Source of the DNA: an uncultured Helicobacteraceae bacterium
Lineage (GTDB): Bacteria > Campylobacterota > Campylobacteria > Campylobacterales > Sulfurimonadaceae
DNA: 6,383 nucleotides
Assembly (NCBI GenBank): GCA_903903705.1
Contig: CAIUZU010000378.1
Location: 1-6,383, forward strand
Reading direction: 5' to 3'
Part shown: one piece after another, positions 1 through 5,523 of the stretch
Position numbering within the stretch: position 1 is the first letter of the stretch
Layout of the letters: each line of letters begins with the position of its first letter
The notes under the pieces: generated by a model
What the model saw: the letters and a program-made list of their open reading frames with translations, nothing else
Told to the model about the DNA's origin: nothing
Database searches by the model: none
Program-made: the position numbers and the translations under genes

Positions 1-2
1 AT

Positions 3-59
3 GAAGATATTATGAGAAAAAACCTACAAAAGATATCTCAGGCGCTTGAGTGTAAATGA
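3..59 (+). CDS. C-terminal end of an upstream gene, probably znuA-like metal-binding protein (partial)
   Basis: The frame beginning at base 3 is open from the window edge and reads EDIMRKNLQKISQALECK before a TGA at 57-59. That stop overlaps the ATG of the next gene (ATGA, 56-59), the usual sign of translational coupling inside an operon. The other two frames have early stops. The helical, Lys-rich ending with a late Cys is compatible with the last helix of a periplasmic zinc/manganese-binding protein (ZnuA/TroA family), and the ATPase and permease that follow make this the expected partner. Only 18 codons are visible, so the identity rests on context rather than on motifs. Confidence 0.55.
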   Translation, partial: EDIMRKNLQKISQALECK

Positions 60-820
60 AATTTAATCTTCCGATATTTGATATTAAAAATTTAAGCTTT
101 ATTGTTAAAGGTCAAAGAATTTTATCAAACATCTCTTTGGAGATTTTTCGATCGGAGTATATTGCCATCATCGGTCCAAACGGTGGCGGTAAAACAACGC
201 TTGTTCGCATGTTGCTGGGACTTGAAAAGCCTACAAGCGGCGAGGTGAAAATCTATGGAAAAAAACTCAGTGATTTTAAAGAGTGGCATAAAATAGGTTA
301 TGTTCCTCAGCGTGCTTCACATGTAGACAGCTCTTTTCCGGCTACGGTTTTAGATATCGTAAAAATGGGCAGAACATCGCAGGGTGGAATTTTTAGCTCT
401 TTTAACGAAACGGATAAAAAGCTTGTTTATGATGCGATGGCAAAGATGGATATTTTAGATTTACAGGATAAGATGATAGGAACTCTCTCCGGCGGGCAGA
501 GGCAAAGAGCTATGATTGCCCGTGCGCTTGCCTCAAATCCTGAAATTTTGATACTCGATGAACCAAATACCGGTGTTGATGTGGCTTCACAAAAAAACTT
601 CTATGCGCTTTTGAGAAAGCTAAATCAGGAAGATAAGATAACCATAGTTTTTATTACACATGATATAGGCGTTATCGCAGACGATATAGCGAGACTTTTT
701 ACTATAAACGAAAAAGCTGTTATATGTAATGACCCGAAACATCTTTTGAGTTGTCAAGAGATGAGCGAACTTTACGGCATAGACGCACATCTGCTTCATA
801 ATCACAAGCACGAGCACTAA
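56..820 (+). CDS. znuC: Zinc/manganese-type ABC transporter ATP-binding protein (ZnuC-like)
   Basis: Cytoplasmic ATPase that would power metal import through the membrane permease encoded next to it. All ABC motifs are present in this 254-aa protein: Walker A GPNGGGKT (40-47), Q-loop GYVPQR with Gln85, signature LSGGQRQR (144-151), Walker B LILDEP (165-170), D-loop GVD (173-175) and switch His202 (ITHD). The length and the Q-loop context resemble the ZnuC/TroB/MntB branch, and pairing with an ABC-3 permease supports it. The C-terminus is His-rich, with five His between 245 and 254, which may bind metal. Its ATG overlaps the stop of the upstream gene and has only a weak GAG upstream, consistent with translational coupling. 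The metal (Zn, Mn or Fe) cannot be fixed from sequence alone; zinc is the default inference. Confidence 0.9.
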   Translation: MKFNLPIFDIKNLSFIVKGQRILSNISLEIFRSEYIAIIGPNGGGKTTLVRMLLGLEKPTSGEVKIYGKKLSDFKEWHKIGYVPQRASHVDSSFPATVLDIVKMGRTSQGGIFSSFNETDKKLVYDAMAKMDILDLQDKMIGTLSGGQRQRAMIARALASNPEILILDEPNTGVDVASQKNFYALLRKLNQEDKITIVFITHDIGVIADDIARLFTINEKAVICNDPKHLLSCQEMSELYGIDAHLLHNHKHEH

Positions 821-1621
821 ATGTTTGAGATGTTTGAATATGATTTTATGCAAAGAGCTTTTTTAGCAGGGATTATCATTGCAATTCTTGCTTCAATCAG
901 TGGAACCTTTGTGGTGCTTAAACGCTACTCTTTAATAGGCGAAACATTAGCCCACTCATCACTTCTAGGAGTTGCAGTCGGGCTTATAGCAGGGTATAAT
1001 CCTCTTTGGGCGGCAGTTGTTTTTGCCGTCGTCTCTGCATGGATAATTGAGTACTTAAGAAGCGCTTTTTCACTCTACAGCGATGCCGTCCTCTCTATTT
1101 TACTCTCAGGCTCTCTTGCTGCCGCGGTTATTATCGTCTCTCTCGGCGGAGCTTTCAACAACTCTCTTTTTTCATATCTTTTCGGTTCTATATTATCTGT
1201 AACTTATGAGGATGTCGTAACTATAGCTATTTTTGGAACGTTAGCCTTGGGAACTCTGCTCTTCTTCTCAAAAGAGCTATATTTTATCGCTTATGATGAA
1301 GAGGTCGCAAAGGTAAGCGGCATAAAAGTAAAATTTTTAAACTTCTTGCTTGTAAGTGTAGTCGCTATTATTATCGCACTCTCTATCAGAGTTGTAGGAA
1401 GCTTGCTTATCGGTGCGCTTATGGTTATCCCTACCGTTAGTGCACTACAGTTTAGAGTAGGATTTTTAAAGAGTGTCATTATCTCTTTATCTATTGCTCT
1501 CTTTAGCGTAATTCTCGGCATGACACTCTCCTTCCACTTTTCTCTTCCATCAGGTGCAACGATAGTTTTATGTGTGCTTGGAATTTTTATTCTCTCTCTT
1601 ATCATTAATAATAGAAAATGA
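821..1621 (+). CDS. znuB: Zinc/manganese-type ABC transporter permease (ZnuB-like, ABC-3 family)
   Basis: Integral inner-membrane permease of 266 aa that would form the metal channel with the ATPase just upstream. The protein is almost entirely hydrophobic, with about seven to eight membrane segments (roughly 12-32, 47-60, 62-79, 90-107, 130-150, 172-195, 218-240 and 246-262). Two ABC-3 family landmarks are visible: GETLAHSSLLGVAVG (40-54) and VVGSLLIGALMVIPTVSA (191-208). The start ATG follows the znuC stop codon with no gap. Its own stop (TGA 1619-1621) overlaps the start of the methyltransferase gene. The length is normal for the family and no disruption is seen. Zinc specificity is inferred from family and layout, not shown by the sequence. 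Confidence 0.9.
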   Translation: MFEMFEYDFMQRAFLAGIIIAILASISGTFVVLKRYSLIGETLAHSSLLGVAVGLIAGYNPLWAAVVFAVVSAWIIEYLRSAFSLYSDAVLSILLSGSLAAAVIIVSLGGAFNNSLFSYLFGSILSVTYEDVVTIAIFGTLALGTLLFFSKELYFIAYDEEVAKVSGIKVKFLNFLLVSVVAIIIALSIRVVGSLLIGALMVIPTVSALQFRVGFLKSVIISLSIALFSVILGMTLSFHFSLPSGATIVLCVLGIFILSLIINNRK

Positions 1622-2304
1622 AAATAAGCTCTGAATTTTCAAAATATGCTCTAGAATACAACAACTATAATGTTATACAAAACAGTGTAATAGAGAGGAT
1701 TTTAAGCAAAGTCGGGCGAAAACCTAAGAGAATTTTAGATCTTGGATGCGGAAGCGGAACACTTTGTAAAGCAATAGATTGGGAGTATGAACATTTTATC
1801 GGTGTTGATTTTGCACAAGGTATGCTAGATCTACATCCAAAATCTTCAAAGATTGAATGTCTCTACGGTGATTTTAATGATGATAGACTCTTTGAGAGAT
1901 TATTCAAAGAGAAATACGATTTTATTTTTTCATCCTCAGCTCTTCAGTGGGCAGATGATTTAGAGAGGGTATTTTTTAATATTAAACAATTTAATACCCC
2001 TTTTGCTCTGGCGATTTTTACGTCAAACACTTTTAAAACTATAAATCAAACAGCATCAATCAACTCAATTTTAAAGAGCGCTGATGAGGTACATGAGCTT
2101 CAAAAAAAATATTTTAATGCAGAGTTTGAGGTTGTAGAGTACAAGCTAGAGTTTGAATCAACAAGAGACATGTTTAGGTATATAAAAAGAAGCGGTGTAA
2201 GCGGAGCGAGAAAAATATTGAGCTATAAAGAGAGCAAAGATCTGCTAAATAACTACCCTTTGAACTATTTGGAGTTTGAGGTTGTTTTTATTTACAGCAG
2301 ATAG
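1618..2304 (+). CDS. Class I SAM-dependent methyltransferase, BioC-like
   Basis: A 228-aa soluble methyltransferase with SAM-binding motif I LDLGCGSGT (40-48), the acidic residue after strand beta-2 in GVDFAQGML (62-70, Asp64), a GDF turn (84-86), and FIFSSSALQWADDLERVF (102-119). The ALQW-DDL signature and the N-terminal FSKYALEYNNY segment resemble BioC, the malonyl-ACP O-methyltransferase of biotin synthesis. The protein is somewhat shorter than E. coli BioC (about 250 aa). No other bio genes are in the window, so a different small-molecule substrate is possible. The start overlaps the znuB stop by four bases (ATGA 1618-1621) without a good Shine-Dalgarno, suggesting coupled translation in the metal transporter operon; a functional link with metal uptake is not evident. 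Its 3' end overlaps the convergent MOSC gene by 13 bases. Confidence 0.75.
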   Translation: MKISSEFSKYALEYNNYNVIQNSVIERILSKVGRKPKRILDLGCGSGTLCKAIDWEYEHFIGVDFAQGMLDLHPKSSKIECLYGDFNDDRLFERLFKEKYDFIFSSSALQWADDLERVFFNIKQFNTPFALAIFTSNTFKTINQTASINSILKSADEVHELQKKYFNAEFEVVEYKLEFESTRDMFRYIKRSGVSGARKILSYKESKDLLNNYPLNYLEFEVVFIYSR

Positions 2305-2732
2305 ACACCATCTCCCACATGTATATCTCCGCCTTGAATAGTTTTTGCAAAAATTCCTCTATCATTTTTTAGCAGCTTTGGTATACGTTTATCTATTACT
2401 GAGAGGTGATTGCAGATGGTGCAGTTTTGGCTTATTTCTAAAATAGTATTACCGATTTTAAGCTGTGTTCCGATGGAGAGAGAGTAGGGATTGTAGTCAA
2501 TTAAAAGATTCTCGCCAAGATATCCATGCGGCATGTCAATGTCATAACCTTTTATCAGTGCATAACTATCTATGGATGTGAGCAAAATAGAGCGTGCACT
2601 GTCTTTAGCATAAAATTTATCGCCGATTACCCCTTGTTCATCTAGCGTAATAGTGGGTTTATCGCATCTTTGTGAGCTTTGAGCTTCTGAGATAAAAAGT
2701 TTTAAAATCTGTCCGACTTTTTTGTTTGGCAT
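2292..2732 (-). CDS. MOSC-domain protein (putative molybdenum cofactor/sulfur-carrier related)
   Basis: A 146-aa single-domain protein of the MOSC family (the C-terminal domain of molybdenum cofactor sulfurases, also found in YiiM and mARC). Landmarks are LDEQGVIGDKFYAKDSARSI (30-49, matching the family's G-hydrophobic-x-GD segment), the GENLLID segment (73-79), and ILEISQNCTICNHL (97-110), where Cys104 or Cys107 matches the family's conserved cysteine. The same frame stays open upstream to an ATG at 2880-2882. The start at 2732 is preferred because AAGG (plus-strand 2742-2745) lies at good spacing, the extra 50 residues are low-complexity, and they would overlap the soxC promoter. The gene runs divergently from soxC, which encodes a molybdoenzyme, so a role in cofactor handling is an attractive but unproven inference. 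No export signal is seen. Confidence 0.83.
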   Translation of the reverse strand: MPNKKVGQILKLFISEAQSSQRCDKPTITLDEQGVIGDKFYAKDSARSILLTSIDSYALIKGYDIDMPHGYLGENLLIDYNPYSLSIGTQLKIGNTILEISQNCTICNHLSVIDKRIPKLLKNDRGIFAKTIQGGDIHVGDGVYLL

Positions 2733-2768
2733 AAAAAAAGACCTTATTTTGTTTAAGTGCGAAATTCT

Positions 2769-2774
2769 ATCATA
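2769..2774 (-). promoter_or_regulatory. Possible -10 element for the MOSC gene
   Basis: On the minus strand this reads TATGAT, five of six matches to the sigma-70 -10 hexamer. It would start transcription near 2762, giving a leader of about 30 bases. An imperfect -35 (TTCTCA, plus-strand 2793-2798) lies 18 bases away. The -35 would overlap the left copy of the repeated TGTGAG motif. The call is weak because the region is very AT-rich. Confidence 0.35.
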
Positions 2775-2790
2775 TTTTTTTATTACACTT

Positions 2791-2858
2791 TGTGAGAAAT
2801 TTATTACTAAAAAATTGTAGAAATGTGAATAATTATAAAAATGTGAGAAAATTATTAC
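2791..2858 (+). repeat. Near-duplicate 17-base motif upstream of the soxC promoter (candidate activator sites)
   Basis: TGTGAGAAATTTATTAC at 2791-2807 recurs as TGTGAGAAAATTATTAC at 2842-2858, with one mismatch in 17 and a 51-base period (close to five helical turns). A third, partial copy beginning TGTGAATAATTAT lies at 2824-2836, and a further TTATTAC lies just outside at 2780-2786. With the following A the right copy has loose dyad character (TGTGA...TTACA). Its centre is about 61 bases before the predicted soxC transcription start, where class I activators commonly bind. The repeats are seen directly; the binding role is inference. Confidence 0.5.
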
Positions 2859-2875
2859 ATTTTTATTGGAAATCC

Positions 2876-2905
2876 TTGACAATTTAATTTATTTTCATAT
2901 ATAAT
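2876..2905 (+). promoter_or_regulatory. Predicted sigma-70 promoter of the soxCDYZ operon
   Basis: A perfect -35 hexamer TTGACA (2876-2881) and a perfect -10 hexamer TATAAT (2900-2905) are separated by 18 bases. Transcription would start near 2912, leaving a leader of about 83 bases before soxC. It is the only promoter-like site of this quality in the divergent region and points into the sox operon. Both hexamers match consensus, which is uncommon for Campylobacterota, whose housekeeping promoters usually lack a clear -35. Confidence 0.75.
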
Positions 2906-2928
2906 CTTCTCGTCTTGCATTTTGTACC

Positions 2929-2961
2929 ATGCATAAAATGGAATTATGCATATCATAAAAT
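2929..2961 (+). repeat. Inverted and direct repeat cluster in the soxC leader
   Basis: ATGCATAA (2929-2936) and TTATGCAT (2944-2951) form a perfect 8-base inverted repeat around a 7-base loop. CATAAAAT also occurs twice in direct orientation, at 2932-2939 and 2954-2961, 22 bases apart (about two helical turns). The central TTATG (2944-2948) can pair with CATAA on either side, so two hairpins would be mutually exclusive. The cluster sits at about +18 to +50 of the predicted transcript, where it could be a repressor operator or a weak RNA switch. No segment complementary to the Shine-Dalgarno is seen. Confidence 0.45.
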
Positions 2962-2977
2962 CCACAAGATTAAAGAG

Positions 2978-2985
2978 AAGGAGGT
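2978..2985 (+). promoter_or_regulatory. Strong Shine-Dalgarno of soxC
   Basis: AAGGAGGT is a full-length anti-16S match. The soxC ATG at 2995 lies 10 bases after the GGAGG core, slightly long. A nearer ATG at 2988 is only 3 bases away and opens a five-triplet frame (M-I-N-E-stop, ending at 3002) that overlaps the soxC start in another frame. The soxC start is therefore the only ATG here that leads to a real protein. Confidence 0.8.
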
Positions 2986-2994
2986 AGATGATTA

Positions 2995-4335
2995 ATGAGT
3001 AAAATTTCTGAAAATAATTTAGAAACTACTACAAATAAAACAGAACAATCAAGCAGAAGAGATTTCTTCAAAAAAACTGCGGTGTATTCTGTAAGTGCTA
3101 TTGCAGCCGCTAATATTTTAGCACCTGCTAAGCTGTTGGCTGATGATGCGAACATAGTTCACCATACAGAGTGGGGAACAACGTTGGGTGATGAGCTTAA
3201 TAAATACCCATACGGTATACCATCGGCGTATGAGCATAACGTTGTAAGAAGAACATCGGCTCTTCTTTCATCTGCTGGAGACATGCATGCTGCAGTTTCT
3301 ATGACACCTCTACATGAGCTAGAAGGTATCATAACTCCAAACGGTTTGCATTTTACAAGAACGCATAACGGTGTTGCTCATGTAGATCCTAACAAGTTTA
3401 GACTTATGATTCACGGTTTAGTTGAGAGACCTATTGTTCTAACGCTAGATCAGTTGAAAAAGTATCCTGCGGAGAGCAGAATCCTTTTCTTAGAGTGTCC
3501 TGCAAACGGCGCAGCTGAGTGGAAAGGTCCACAATTCAACTCTTTACAATTCGTAAAAGGCATGGTTAGTAATGCTGAGTGGACAGGCGTTCGTCTTAAA
3601 ACTATCCTTGATGAAATTGGTTTAAAACCGACTGCAAAATGGATGTTGGCAGAGGGATCTGACGGTTCAGAAATGAGCAGAACAATTCCAGTTGAAAAAG
3701 TTTTAGATGATGCTATGATAGTTTGGGCTCAAAACGGTGAAGCAATTAGACCTGAGCAAGGATATCCTGTTCGTTTAATGTTACCGGGCTGGGAAGCAAA
3801 CTTATGTATTAAATGGCTAAAACGTCTTGAATTTGGATCAGAGCCTTGGTACTGTAAAGAAGAGACTTCTAAATATACTGCTCTAATGCCAAGCGGTAAA
3901 GCAATACAACACTTCTACCCGTTAGAAGTAAACTCAATTATCACAAATCCATGTCCTGAAAAACCATGGTCAGACCTTAAAAAAGGTGATTTAGTAGAAG
4001 TTGAGGGTATTGCATGGAGTGGACATGGAACTATTACTGCCGTAGATGTATCGTTTGATGGCGGAGATAACTATGTTAAAGCAAATCTAAAAGGTTTAAT
4101 TCTTCCTAAGTCTTGGACAAGATTCTCTTATATGTACAAATATGAGGGTAAACCATTGTTAATTCAATCTCGTGCTATGGATGATGCTGGTTATATTCAG
4201 CCATCAATCACTCAAGAAAAAGCAATAATGGGATTAGAGGGTGTTTATCACAGAAACTCAATTTGTACTTGGGAAGTTAGAGAAGACGGGTCAGTTCATA
4301 ATGTTCAAGTTAGAACAGACAACTGTCCAAAGTAG
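2995..4335 (+). CDS. soxC: SoxC, molybdenum-cofactor subunit of sulfane dehydrogenase SoxCD
   Basis: Periplasmic molybdopterin subunit that, with SoxD, oxidises the sulfane sulfur on the SoxY cysteine in a six-electron step, allowing complete oxidation of thiosulfate to sulfate without stored sulfur. The 446-aa precursor has a Tat signal with SRRDFFK (20-26), a hydrophobic stretch, and likely cleavage after LLA (49), as expected for a protein exported with folded cofactor. The sulfite oxidase-type Moco domain spans about 125-290, with RLMIHGLVERP (136-146) and the cofactor cysteine Cys168 in FLECPANG (165-172). The C-terminal dimerisation domain covers about 310-430. The ECPANG context and the following soxD favour SoxC over the related sulfite dehydrogenase SorA. 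The gene is preceded by a consensus promoter and a strong Shine-Dalgarno, and its stop lies 10 bases before soxD. Confidence 0.96.
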   Translation: MSKISENNLETTTNKTEQSSRRDFFKKTAVYSVSAIAAANILAPAKLLADDANIVHHTEWGTTLGDELNKYPYGIPSAYEHNVVRRTSALLSSAGDMHAAVSMTPLHELEGIITPNGLHFTRTHNGVAHVDPNKFRLMIHGLVERPIVLTLDQLKKYPAESRILFLECPANGAAEWKGPQFNSLQFVKGMVSNAEWTGVRLKTILDEIGLKPTAKWMLAEGSDGSEMSRTIPVEKVLDDAMIVWAQNGEAIRPEQGYPVRLMLPGWEANLCIKWLKRLEFGSEPWYCKEETSKYTALMPSGKAIQHFYPLEVNSIITNPCPEKPWSDLKKGDLVEVEGIAWSGHGTITAVDVSFDGGDNYVKANLKGLILPKSWTRFSYMYKYEGKPLLIQSRAMDDAGYIQPSITQEKAIMGLEGVYHRNSICTWEVREDGSVHNVQVRTDNCPK

Positions 4336-4345
4336 GGGGAAGATG

Positions 4346-5482
4346 ATGATTAAATTAAATAATAAATTAATTGCTTTAGGTGCTTCCATAGTTGCAAGTG
4401 CGCTTTTAACAACAAGTGCGTTTGCTGCAGCTCCAAGTAAAACTGAAGCTGCTCCTGCTGGCATCTATAAAGCGACTAAGAATGCTTTAGACGGCGGTGT
4501 TACATATAAAAGAGAAAAAGGCTCGTATACTGCATATCGCGTAAATGAGCAATCAACAAAGGGTATAAACTTCGGTAGAGCACCGACTCCAAATGAGTTA
4601 AAAGCTTGGGATGCTGATATTATGCCGGATGGTACAGGTTTACCTGAAGGTTCCGGTACAGCAGAAGAGGGTTCTGAACTTTATGATAAAGATTGTGCAG
4701 TTTGTCATGGTGAATTTGGTGCAGGCGGCAAAGGCTATCCAACTTTAACAGGTGGAAGCATAGAGTCACTTAAAAACCAAAGAACATGTCCGGGTAAAGA
4801 TGCTCCAAACAGAACGATTGGTTCATATTGGCCACAAGCAAGTACACTTATTTGGTATATCCGTGATGCGATGCCGTATGCACACCCAAAAAGCTACACA
4901 CCAAATCAGATGTATGCTATGACAGCTTATCTTTTAGCAGAAAATGGTGTTAAGATAGACGGCGAAGATATTACAGAGCTTAACAAAGATAACTTTAAAA
5001 AGATTGTTATGCCAAACCGTGATGGATTCTATCCTAATATTGATGGGCCAAAGGGTGTAGAGAATGTAAAAGCTTTCTATAAAGATCCAAAAAATTTCGG
5101 TGCTATAACAGGTACTCGTTGTATGACTAACTGTGGAAAAGAGCCTGTAGCTAAAATCGCAAATGAGATTACGGCTGTTGTGCCTCCGTATACAACTGCA
5201 AGAGATCTTCCAAAAGAGGATGCATCAAAAGGTGCTGCTTCATCTCCTGCTGCTAAAGCATATGAGAAATCATGTGCAGTTTGTCATAAAACAGATGCAA
5301 TGGGAGCTCCGGCTGTTGGAGCTAAAGCTGTATGGGCAAAAGCTATGGAAAAAGGTATGGATAAAGTGAATCATAACGCTATCAATGGAATTGGCGGTAT
5401 GCCTCCAAAAGGCGGTGCTATGAATTTAAGTGACGATGAAGTCAAAGATATTGTTAAATATATGGTAGAATCTAGCAAGTAA
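4346..5482 (+). CDS. soxD: SoxD, diheme cytochrome c subunit of sulfane dehydrogenase SoxCD
   Basis: Periplasmic electron-accepting partner of SoxC. The 378-aa precursor starts with a Sec signal (MIKLNNKLIALGASI..., likely cut after SAFA, residue 27). It has two CAVCH heme-binding motifs, at 117-121 and 310-314. Probable axial methionines are Met176 in AMPYAHP and Met352 in GGMPPKGG. The segment TIGSYWPQASTLIWYIRDAMPY (157-178) is characteristic of SoxD. Three further cysteines (Cys148 and the pair Cys259/Cys263 in RCMTNC) are not heme ligands; the pair may form a disulfide. An open frame extends upstream into soxC, but the start is set after the soxC stop because AGGGGG (4334-4339) is 6 bases from the ATG at 4346 and the signal peptide begins there; the adjacent ATG at 4343 is the alternative. 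Confidence 0.94.
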   Translation: MIKLNNKLIALGASIVASALLTTSAFAAAPSKTEAAPAGIYKATKNALDGGVTYKREKGSYTAYRVNEQSTKGINFGRAPTPNELKAWDADIMPDGTGLPEGSGTAEEGSELYDKDCAVCHGEFGAGGKGYPTLTGGSIESLKNQRTCPGKDAPNRTIGSYWPQASTLIWYIRDAMPYAHPKSYTPNQMYAMTAYLLAENGVKIDGEDITELNKDNFKKIVMPNRDGFYPNIDGPKGVENVKAFYKDPKNFGAITGTRCMTNCGKEPVAKIANEITAVVPPYTTARDLPKEDASKGAASSPAAKAYEKSCAVCHKTDAMGAPAVGAKAVWAKAMEKGMDKVNHNAINGIGGMPPKGGAMNLSDDEVKDIVKYMVESSK

Positions 5483-5494
5483 GGCTTGCTAGAT
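5470..5494 (+). other. Perfect hairpin spanning the soxD stop codon
   Basis: ATCTAGCAAG (5470-5479) pairs perfectly with CTTGCTAGAT (5485-5494), giving a 10-base stem with a 5-base loop TAAGG. The soxD stop codon (TAA, 5480-5482) starts in the loop. No T-run follows (CTGCTTAAAC), so it is not a normal intrinsic terminator, and soxY continues 30 bases later. A role in mRNA stability or in setting the soxCD-to-soxYZ ratio is inference. Confidence 0.65.
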
Positions 5495-5523
5495 CTGCTT
5501 AAACATTACATAAAGGAAAAGAA

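Noticed and set aside
620..853. Minus-strand open frame of 77 codons across the znuC/znuB junction
   Set aside because: Antisense to two well-supported genes and without recognisable features.
1291..1605. Minus-strand open frame of 104 codons antisense to znuB
   Set aside because: Shadow of a clear membrane permease gene; no ribosome site or family resemblance seen.
2842..2859. Canonical CRP or FNR site
   Set aside because: TGTGA and TTACA are 8 bases apart rather than 6, and the second half is imperfect; there is no TTGAT-N4-ATCAA. The motif is kept only as an unassigned candidate site.
2733..2882. Fifty-residue N-terminal extension of the MOSC protein
   Set aside because: Low-complexity AT-derived residues, overlap with the soxC promoter and with the repeated motifs, and a good Shine-Dalgarno before the internal start at 2732.
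2970..3155. Minus-strand open frame of 61 codons antisense to the soxC Tat signal
   Set aside because: Explained by the coding of soxC on the other strand and covers its Shine-Dalgarno; no support of its own.
4241..4345. N-terminal extension of soxD starting inside soxC
   Set aside because: It would put 35 residues before a clean Sec signal peptide and overlap soxC by 95 bases, whereas a Shine-Dalgarno sits just before 4346.
5163..5369. Second plus-strand frame of 68 codons inside soxD
   Set aside because: It overlaps the second heme domain of soxD in another frame; its Leu/Lys-rich product looks like a frame shadow.
5470..5494. Intrinsic terminator after soxD
   Set aside because: The stem is perfect but no T-run follows, and soxY begins 30 bases later in the same direction.
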